Part shown: positions 50,215 through 56,490 of the stretch, piece after piece
Position numbering within the stretch: position 1 is the stretch's first letter
Layout: every line of letters begins with the position of its first letter
Virus record (IMG/VR): IMGVR_UViG_3300038441_001278
Span: 1-56,490 of that record
Source of the DNA: a virus
Length of the DNA stretch: 56,490 nt
Strand: one strand, 5' to 3'
The notes under the pieces: model-generated
Seen by the model: only the letters and a program-made list of their open reading frames with translations
The model's database searches: none
Told to the model about the DNA's origin: nothing
Program-made: the position numbers and the translations under genes

Positions 50215-51503
50215 TGTCCTTTGCGATTACTCCGCTGGGGAAAGAGACTCCGCCTACGCCGGATGTCCCCAAGATTTACAGTGACAGTTTCAAACACTCC
50301 ATCGTGGACTCTTCTTATCAGCCTGAAACCAGTCTGCTGAGTATGGTGGATGGCGCTCCGCGTCTGTGCGAGTACTACCGTTGCTTCTTGGGTGCTGATG
50401 AAGAACCCACCCCGTTTTCTCCAGGGAACACCGGGACGTATCAAAGCTACACCCGAATCAAGCGAACCATCATCAAGCAGGAAGGTGACGGGGCGTTTAA
50501 CTTCAACCCGGAGAACGGCGAAAGCACCGAAACGTTCAATGGTTGGTCGATCAGCAAGCTGGCACCTGTGCGCTATGACGTGATGATCATGGACATCGGC
50601 GATGGCAACGCGGGCCTGTTCACGGTAACCGAACAGCCTGAGCCTCGTAACGTCACCGCAAACAAGATGTTTTACCTGACCTTTCAGTTCCTCGGGATTC
50701 TGACCAAGGAATGGTACGACATCCTGAACGGCCGTGTGGTGGATGAACAGGTTTACGACCGTGACGCAGCACTGCACAGTGGTGCTGACGTTATCAGTCC
50801 AGAAGCCTACGACATCGGTCAAAAGCTGTCACACTGGAAAGCCACCATCGCTAACTACGTGATGCGTGAGTTCTACTGGAACCCCGAGAAGACCATTGCT
50901 TACGATGCGTCCAACGGGGAGAAGGTGTACGACCAGTACCTGGTTAGCTTTATCCGGTCGGTGTTGCCTCCTGAGCTGCAAACCACGTACCCGTTCATCA
51001 ACGAGTTCTCCGTACAGTACGGCGGCTTGGACAAGGGTTATCACGGCACCATCAACATCTGGGAAGTCTTGCTGCGGGGTGATTTCAACCTGCTGCGGAT
51101 CTGTTCCGATAAGGCTGCCATGATCCAGACCACGCGTCTGGCGAATACCCGGCTCTACGGTAACCTGCGTTCCAGCAAGTTCATGTGGTTCATCTGCACC
51201 AACCCAGAGGACTACAAGGAGTACAAAGCCTACTTCAACATGGACGGGTTCCCTATCCTGTTGCCGTCGACTGAAAAGAACTTCTCGAATTACGTGTTCT
51301 CCGAACTGTTCTTTGAGGGCACTCCGGAAGATACGTTTGAACAACTGGTACTCACCATCCTTCGGGATAAAGTCGTGGACAAGAAGAAGCTGCTTGCTTA
51401 TTGCGAGGGTTACTTCGACCTCGACAAGAACAAACAACTTTACCACGGTGCGATCCTGATGCTCTTGTTGGAGGTCAGCCGCAAATTAGGTGATCCTCTA
51501 TGA
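50214..51503 (+). CDS. Probable structural protein, 429 aa
   Basis: Shares one base with the previous gene's stop. The sequence is mixed alpha/beta with many Tyr and Asp and a Pro-rich start (LGKETPPTPDVPK). No enzymatic signature. It overlaps the next gene (ATGATG over TGA). The coupled series of four genes of similar composition suggests that they build one substructure, such as part of the tail or baseplate. Confidence 0.74.
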   Translation: MSFAITPLGKETPPTPDVPKIYSDSFKHSIVDSSYQPETSLLSMVDGAPRLCEYYRCFLGADEEPTPFSPGNTGTYQSYTRIKRTIIKQEGDGAFNFNPENGESTETFNGWSISKLAPVRYDVMIMDIGDGNAGLFTVTEQPEPRNVTANKMFYLTFQFLGILTKEWYDILNGRVVDEQVYDRDAALHSGADVISPEAYDIGQKLSHWKATIANYVMREFYWNPEKTIAYDASNGEKVYDQYLVSFIRSVLPPELQTTYPFINEFSVQYGGLDKGYHGTINIWEVLLRGDFNLLRICSDKAAMIQTTRLANTRLYGNLRSSKFMWFICTNPEDYKEYKAYFNMDGFPILLPSTEKNFSNYVFSELFFEGTPEDTFEQLVLTILRDKVVDKKKLLAYCEGYFDLDKNKQLYHGAILMLLLEVSRKLGDPL

Positions 51504-52216
51504 TGTCTCATTCGCGGTACAACCAGATCCGAGATCGGGTCTTCTTTCTGTTCAACATTCTGAACAACCGTGCCTACCCGGTGTGGATTGCTCCGAAGAC
51601 CTTGATGGACATCGACCAGCTGCGTACGCGTTACGAATCCAAGCAGGAAGGGTACGCCAACGACGCGGGTTACTTCGATAACCACCAAGTCAGGAAGATG
51701 AACTGCTGTCAGATGATCGACATCCTGCCGAACTTGACAGGGCATGAAGATCTGGGGTTCAACAACGCTAACCATGTCGTACCTGAGATCTATGAATCGA
51801 TCCAGGAATACATCATGCTCTGGTGTGAGATCAAGAACAACGCTCCTGAGTTCAGCACACCGCCGATTCAGGAGCTGCGTTGGTTGGAATCCCTGGCTTG
51901 GTATCTGTTCCCCATCTACAAGCGTCTCAAGCCGTTTGTGATCGATAACGATATCGAGAAGCAGATGATTACCGACAAGGCATTGAACAGGGTCGGTCTG
52001 ATGGGCCTGTCGATGTTGTTCAGCCACAACAAGGAGAAAGGCGAGATCAGTTTCGTCAGTCACCTTGATGCATTGCAAGAACAGGACTTCGTGACCTCAG
52101 ACAGCATGCTGGCAACCGCTGATCGCCCCGTGCAGCCTTCTACGGCCGTAATGGACAGTCTGGTGAATCTGGAGTCGAACGCGACTGAGACGTCCGAATG
52201 GCTCTTTAGAGGATAA
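51500..52216 (+). CDS. Probable structural protein, 238 aa
   Basis: Two adjacent ATGs (51500 and 51503) overlap the preceding TGA; either may be used. The product is helical with aromatic-rich segments (LESLAWYLFPIYKRL, about 133-147) and a Ser/Thr/Asn-rich C-terminus. No motif recognised. Its coupling to both neighbours supports a role in the same virion substructure. Confidence 0.73.
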   Translation: MMSHSRYNQIRDRVFFLFNILNNRAYPVWIAPKTLMDIDQLRTRYESKQEGYANDAGYFDNHQVRKMNCCQMIDILPNLTGHEDLGFNNANHVVPEIYESIQEYIMLWCEIKNNAPEFSTPPIQELRWLESLAWYLFPIYKRLKPFVIDNDIEKQMITDKALNRVGLMGLSMLFSHNKEKGEISFVSHLDALQEQDFVTSDSMLATADRPVQPSTAVMDSLVNLESNATETSEWLFRG

Positions 52217-52219
52217 GTC

Positions 52220-53560
52220 ATGGATGTACCAAAGCCGTTAGCCAACCTGGTCGCGTATGCCAACACGATCGACCAGGGTGGTGGCGAACGAATCTTTACC
52301 ATGTCCGCGATGGTCATTACCCCCACTGAGCAGATTCCGTTGATTGTTCCGACTGGGTTTGCTCGTTTGGCGTTGTTTGGGGTGAACCACTCTGATGACT
52401 GCCGGATCAAAGCTCAGCTGCAACCGGGTGTATACCAGAACAACGTACTGCCGGTGAAGGATAACCTCTACATCGAGGTCACAGAGCGTCAGGGCTACAC
52501 TCAGACCATGTATCGGTTCAGGGCTATCCCACTCCATGACTCCAGCGCGCCTATGGCGGCGAACAACACCGCTCTGGCGGATTTGTCGACCAAGGACTCA
52601 CTGAACATGGTGTCCGTGGAATTCCAGTTGCTGGACATCGGTTACGCTCTGTTGAAGAACGAGACCGTGGCTGACCACATGCTGATGGCCACCTTGGATA
52701 ACGTCCTGCATTATCAGCTGACCAAGTTCGGTGAACAACTGACTTTGACAGGGGGTGATAAGTGGCGGGGTGTTGACATCGAGTACCCGTACGACAACAC
52801 ACGGGTATTCCGACAAGTCATCATTCCACCTATGCCGTTGCCTAAGCTGGCGGAGTTCCTCCAGCAAGACGATCAGTTCGGCTTCTACAGTCGAGGGATG
52901 GCGTCCTACTACCGTAAAGGGATGTGGTACATCTTTCCTCCTCTGAAGTTGGGTCGTTACGACAATGCTCGGAAAGTGCTCAACATCTACGCATTGCCGT
53001 CTGACGTGTTCCCCACTCTGAAGAACAGTTGGTTCCTTGATGATAAGGTCCTCACGGTGCTCTCTACGGGTGAAGGTCACAGTACGGACGGCAGCGACAT
53101 CCACAAGCAGAACCACGGCTCTGGTAAGCGTGTGGTGAGCTCTGATGCGATCATGGGCGAAACGGGTAAGTACTACGCCAGAGGTCAAGCACTCACGACA
53201 CGGGAAGACTCCATGTCCGAGTACAAGACGTCTCAACGTGGTAGTGAAGAGGAGAACATTCCTTTCCACTCTACCCCGACCAACAACCTGTGTAAGCTGT
53301 TGTCACAGAACGCGTACACGGATGGCTCTATCGTGTCACGTACTTGGCACAACTCTCGGGCGACTGAGATTGTTCCGGGCATGCCATGTCGTTTCTACTT
53401 CATGAGCGGTAGTCAGGCGTTGATGTATCGTGAAGGAACGGTGGTGTCAGTTCGTTCGGAATACCAACAGGATACCAAGAACCCGGGTCAGCCTATCTTC
53501 CGGGAACACAGTAACCTGGAATTGTTCCTAGCGAACAACGTAGTCCCTGCGGATCAATGA
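52220..53560 (+). CDS. Probable structural protein, 446 aa
   Basis: Three bases separate it from the preceding stop. The product is strand-rich with many Tyr, Asn, Leu and Pro residues; a Ser/Gly/His-rich flexible region (GEGHSTDGSDIHKQNHGSG, about 288-306) lies before the C-terminal domain. No recognisable enzyme motif; a tail or baseplate component is likely. It is the last plus-strand gene of the block, with its transcript running about 100 bases to a shared terminator. Confidence 0.74.
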   Translation: MDVPKPLANLVAYANTIDQGGGERIFTMSAMVITPTEQIPLIVPTGFARLALFGVNHSDDCRIKAQLQPGVYQNNVLPVKDNLYIEVTERQGYTQTMYRFRAIPLHDSSAPMAANNTALADLSTKDSLNMVSVEFQLLDIGYALLKNETVADHMLMATLDNVLHYQLTKFGEQLTLTGGDKWRGVDIEYPYDNTRVFRQVIIPPMPLPKLAEFLQQDDQFGFYSRGMASYYRKGMWYIFPPLKLGRYDNARKVLNIYALPSDVFPTLKNSWFLDDKVLTVLSTGEGHSTDGSDIHKQNHGSGKRVVSSDAIMGETGKYYARGQALTTREDSMSEYKTSQRGSEEENIPFHSTPTNNLCKLLSQNAYTDGSIVSRTWHNSRATEIVPGMPCRFYFMSGSQALMYREGTVVSVRSEYQQDTKNPGQPIFREHSNLELFLANNVVPADQ

Positions 53561-53666
53561 ATATATTTTCCTGTCTAGGAGGCTATGTTTATACAACCGT
53601 GAAGGAAGGGCTCTTGCGAAAGCAGGGGAGGCAGTGACACCTCTATTTAAGCTTTTCTTAACAAGT

Positions 53667-53697
53667 ACTCTCCTACTCCTTAGCGGAGTAGGAGAGT
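53667..53697 (+). terminator. Terminator between convergent genes
   Basis: Perfect 13-bp stem ACTCTCCTACTCC / GGAGTAGGAGAGT with a 5-base loop, between the 446-aa gene (plus) and the Kelch gene (minus). On the minus strand an A/T-rich stretch follows the hairpin. Confidence 0.78.
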
Positions 53698-53755
53698 ATG
53701 CCTTATTCGTTGTGTTGCCTGGGCAACCGGTTACCAAGAAAAGTAAAAGAGTGGA

Positions 53756-54640
53756 TCAAGGCGTATATTGCCAGCAGTCCAGCACACCGTTACCCATGCC
53801 GGTGATCATCTTCCCAGCACCAACACCAGCATAATGATCAGCCCGTCCAGAGGTTGGGATTGTCCTCATTAATGTCCAGCTGTCATCAGTCGGATCATAA
53901 CACCACAGCTCGTTGCTGTTAACTCCGACAGGTTTACCAGAAAAGACGTAAATTTTATCGTCAATGGTGACCGCTGTGTGTCTGAAACGAGCAGGTGGTC
54001 CATCAGCCAGTTGGGTCCAAGTATCCGTCAAGGTGTCGTAACACCAATGGTCGCTTAACTGTCCGCCGGCGTTACCACCGCCGTACAAGTAAAGCTTGGT
54101 CCCCACCGAAGCCATCGTGTGGTCACTGCGTGCAGCACCTGGTAGAGGCGAGAGCGTTTGCCAAGTGTTGGCGTCGGCGTCGTAGACTTTCAGATCAGCT
54201 AAGTAATTGCTTAACCACCCAGCACAAACATACATCTTGTTCCCGACCGCGGCTGCCGCTGCCGTGTGTCTGATGGTACCCGCCAGTTTCTGAGTCCAAG
54301 TGGCTAGATCTGGATCGTACATCCAAACATCATTAAGACCGCCAGTGCTGTTATTCCCACCGTGTACGTAGAGCTTACCTCCCATGGCAACCATAACGGC
54401 GTTATGTCGAACAACCATGGTTCCGTTACCAAGTGTCGTCCATGTCCCATTCGTAACGTCGAAATAACGAAGATCACGATAATAGGTCCCGCCAACCTGC
54501 CCGCCAAACGTATAGACCTTATCGCCTATCCCGGCTGCAGATATTGCTGTTTTTAATACTGGTCCACCGGTGGTCGCCATTTGTTGCCAGCTACCGCTAT
54601 AGTCAGGCGCCCCGCCGATGCCTATTAATGCCTCCATCAT
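53756..54640 (-). CDS. Kelch-repeat beta-propeller protein
   Basis: 294 aa from the ATG at 54640, which follows AGAGGG by 8 bases; a longer TTG start at 54814 is less likely. About six Kelch blades are visible, each with a 'G-x-K-hydrophobic-Y-hydrophobic-x-G-G' strand followed by 'hydrophobic-x-x-Y-D-x-x-T-x-x-W' (for example DKVYTFGG, GKLYVHGG, NKMYVCAG, TKLYLYGG, DKIYVFSG; and YDPDLATW, YDADANTW, YDTLTDTW, YDPTDDSW). A short GSW strand near residue 20 and a final partial blade (VLDCWQYTP) probably close the propeller. Kelch propellers bind proteins or sugars. There is no signal peptide. It may be a host-interaction or receptor-binding accessory protein. Confidence 0.85.
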   Translation of the reverse strand: MMEALIGIGGAPDYSGSWQQMATTGGPVLKTAISAAGIGDKVYTFGGQVGGTYYRDLRYFDVTNGTWTTLGNGTMVVRHNAVMVAMGGKLYVHGGNNSTGGLNDVWMYDPDLATWTQKLAGTIRHTAAAAAVGNKMYVCAGWLSNYLADLKVYDADANTWQTLSPLPGAARSDHTMASVGTKLYLYGGGNAGGQLSDHWCYDTLTDTWTQLADGPPARFRHTAVTIDDKIYVFSGKPVGVNSNELWCYDPTDDSWTLMRTIPTSGRADHYAGVGAGKMITGMGNGVLDCWQYTP

Positions 54641-54828
54641 GTCAATACCCTCTTTAAAGCCTTCCCGAATAAAAGCACGCCTATAGGATCCTTCACTCCA
54701 AAACCTCGTTAAAGCATTTAAATGAAGTAATCCAGACAAGGAGAGGAGAGTATTCTCAAAACGTCTGTAATCGCATTGTAGAGCGTCGCAGCCCTGTAAA
54801 TAGCTGACAGGCAAACATAAACCTTTTA

Positions 54829-54859
54829 CCCTCTCCCAGGAATGAACCTGGAGAGAGGG
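54829..54859 (-). terminator. Terminator downstream of replicative helicase
   Basis: CCCTCTCCCAGG pairs with CCTGGAGAGAGGG (one bulged base, 6-base loop), 55 bases after the helicase stop on the minus strand. The T-run is weak. Confidence 0.6.
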
Positions 54860-54913
54860 AATTTAGGTGGTCAGTTTAATACCAATAGTTACTGTATTAA
54901 AAGTTTACTGTTT

Positions 54914-56446
54914 TTACAACATGTCGAAGTCAGAAACAAGTTCACCGTTGTCAGTGATCTTCTGTTGCAGGCTACGACGGAAGGCAGGTCGACCATTGAT
55001 GTCGTGCTTCAAGCCATGGATTGGATCGAGGTCGTAGATAGCAAAGCGTTTGCTCGGCTCACAACCTTCACCACGCGATTTCCCCACGCACGCTGTAAAG
55101 TAGTTCTTGTTTGGGGTTTTCGCTACATGGATGGTCAGCTCAACATCAACTTCGTTCGTGATCTTGGTGGAGGTCTCAGTCATGGACTTACCAGCTACTT
55201 CACGAGCAAAATAGACTTCAGACTCATCGTCTGTTTCCTTCAACATCTTCTTGGCTTCTGGGCTAAGTTGATGCGGTGTTACAAAGCAGATACCACGAGC
55301 AATCATGAAAGAACGAACACGACGGAACAGAATCTGAAGTTTGTCAGACTTGCTTTCACCAGGGATCTTGTCGATAGGAACCAGACCCAAGTAGTCGTAA
55401 CCGTAGAAGATGATCTCGTGGCCTTTCATTTCCAGATTACGAACCCGGTCAAACATGCCTTGCATGCTGTCTTTGTTCGCTTCGATCTGGTTAATGATCA
55501 GGAACCAACCGTTCTCTTTGAAGCACTTAACGATGGTGGTAACAATGTCTTCCGCAGCATCGACTTGGAAGTCACCGTCTAACTGACCTTGAACGCTCAA
55601 TGCGAGTTTGTACATCCGCATGATGATCAGGTCCATGGTGTCTTCTGAGGACTCCATGAGCAGCGTAGGGATCTTGGCGTTGTTACGCAGCATCGGAATG
55701 TTGTACAAACCGACCGAGGCCAAGATGTGCGCCATGGTCAACGACTTACCGCGGTTAGTCAGTGCGTTGATCAGGTAGAACTTACTACGACGCAAACCAC
55801 CGTCAGGTTCAAGCATTTGGTTCAGTGCATGCAGACCAAGCTTGAGAATACCTTGCTTACTGTTTTCCTTCTTCGCCATCTCAATGATTTGGAAGAAAGA
55901 CTCAGGAGTACCAGAGGTAACCGTATAAACGATTTCCGATGTACGTTCGTCGTAGGTATTGTTGACCCGCTCCTGAATCATGTCGATCAGGTTACCCCAG
56001 TCTTCCTTCTTCATCTCGGAGATGTCTTTGAAGTAGAAAGGGGAGAGTGCTTGCTTGAACTTCTTCTGGAAGGCTTCAGTCTCGCCGTTCAGTCGAACTT
56101 CGGTAACATGTTTATAGACCAACTTGCGAGTGAGTTCTTCATCTTCGCAATCTTCAAGGCCGGCGGCGATGGTCTTCTTCAACGACTCGTCATTCTTGCA
56201 GAACAGCTCTACACGCTGCATTAGCAATGATTTTATAACAGGCTCGTCGTTGGGTTGTTTCAGCAACCACTGAATTGTCGCCTTAATGCTCTCACGAGTT
56301 TCCTTATCGTGACTGAAAACGTCAGCATTAGGTTTCGGGAGCTCTTCCAAGGTTTCCACAAGTTCGTTGATTAAGTTAGTGTCTTTCAGCTTCTTTGCTT
56401 GATAAAGCGCCGAGAGGATCTTAACCAACACCAGTAAATCGTTCAT
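54914..56446 (-). CDS. DnaB/gp41-like replicative DNA helicase
   Basis: 510 aa; GGGGAG precedes the ATG. The N-terminal 180 residues are helical (an acidic N-domain unlike typical DnaB). The RecA-like core has a P-loop ALTNRGKSLT (228-237), a conserved acidic segment after the next strand (LLMESSED, 262-269), a Walker B-type strand FYGYDYLGL (347-355), and a sensor strand ending TPHQLSPEAKK (Q393). The layout fits ring helicases that load at the fork and unwind DNA ahead of the polymerase. The GKS loop preceded by Thr-Asn-Arg resembles T4 gp41-type proteins. The neighbouring replication genes are far away in the window. Confidence 0.87.
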   Translation of the reverse strand: MNDLLVLVKILSALYQAKKLKDTNLINELVETLEELPKPNADVFSHDKETRESIKATIQWLLKQPNDEPVIKSLLMQRVELFCKNDESLKKTIAAGLEDCEDEELTRKLVYKHVTEVRLNGETEAFQKKFKQALSPFYFKDISEMKKEDWGNLIDMIQERVNNTYDERTSEIVYTVTSGTPESFFQIIEMAKKENSKQGILKLGLHALNQMLEPDGGLRRSKFYLINALTNRGKSLTMAHILASVGLYNIPMLRNNAKIPTLLMESSEDTMDLIIMRMYKLALSVQGQLDGDFQVDAAEDIVTTIVKCFKENGWFLIINQIEANKDSMQGMFDRVRNLEMKGHEIIFYGYDYLGLVPIDKIPGESKSDKLQILFRRVRSFMIARGICFVTPHQLSPEAKKMLKETDDESEVYFAREVAGKSMTETSTKITNEVDVELTIHVAKTPNKNYFTACVGKSRGEGCEPSKRFAIYDLDPIHGLKHDINGRPAFRRSLQQKITDNGELVSDFDML

Positions 56447-56490
56447 TCAAAACTCCCCGGGAGCTAAAGATGATTTTGAATTATCCTAAC

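Noticed and set aside
54641-54814. N-terminal extension of the Kelch protein from a TTG codon
   Set aside because: The ATG at 54640 has a well-spaced AGAGGG, and the extension contains no recognisable domain.
1-56490. tRNA genes, CRISPR arrays, insertion sequences, integrase or attachment sites
   Set aside because: I looked for T-loop motifs with matching arms, regularly spaced repeats and transposase motifs and saw none. Occasional GTTCGAAT matches lie inside genes without cloverleaf partners.

Overview
The window is part of the genome of a very large tailed phage related to Pseudomonas phage phiKZ (nucleus-forming jumbo myoviruses). The host is inferred as Pseudomonas or a close relative, from this kinship and from codon use rich in C- or G-ending codons. 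The main evidence is four separately encoded fragments of multisubunit RNA polymerase beta/beta' subunits, a multi-gene family of proteolytically processed head 'inner body' proteins, and phage-type replication genes. There are no host housekeeping genes. I saw no tRNA genes, rRNA genes or CRISPR arrays. Links to individual phiKZ genes are inferred from motifs, length and gene order; no alignment was run.

Layout. (1) 1-10500, plus strand: the 3' part of a beta' N-terminal polymerase subunit (NADFDGD motif), small unknown genes, an Mre11/SbcD-like nuclease, an SSB-like protein, and three large unknown proteins, the first matching phiKZ gp68 in size and position. (2) 10566-17726: a small minus-strand gene, then the beta C-terminal and beta' C-terminal polymerase subunits (like phiKZ gp71-73 and gp74), then a UvsW-like helicase whose Walker A motif is split by a class 3 intein. 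(3) 17754-20050: four tightly packed small genes and a free-standing HNH endonuclease. (4) 20111-22367, minus strand: a second beta' C-terminal-like subunit (like virion polymerase gp80) and an unknown partner. (5) 22410-53560, mostly plus strand: the virion block. It contains a CxxC protein with a possible frameshift or non-AUG partner, eight inner-body-like proteins with G-x-E processing motifs, a membrane HExxH metalloprotease, and many probable structural proteins. Minus-strand islands carry the exonuclease plus palm-motif-A part of a family B DNA polymerase (28635-30416) and two probable structural proteins (34674-38674). (6) 53756-56446, minus strand: a Kelch beta-propeller protein and a DnaB/gp41-like replicative helicase.

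The genes fit the phiKZ lifestyle. One polymerase (fragments at 1, 11003 and 13348) would transcribe late genes in the infected cell. Another (fragment at 20111) would be packaged in the virion and start early transcription. The inner-body proteins would be packed with the DNA and trimmed by a prohead protease. Genes are commonly coupled by ATGA or 8-nt overlaps. Transcription units end in strong GC-rich hairpins, several shared by convergent genes. A recurrent AT-rich motif resembling the phiKZ early promoter lies upstream of six genes.
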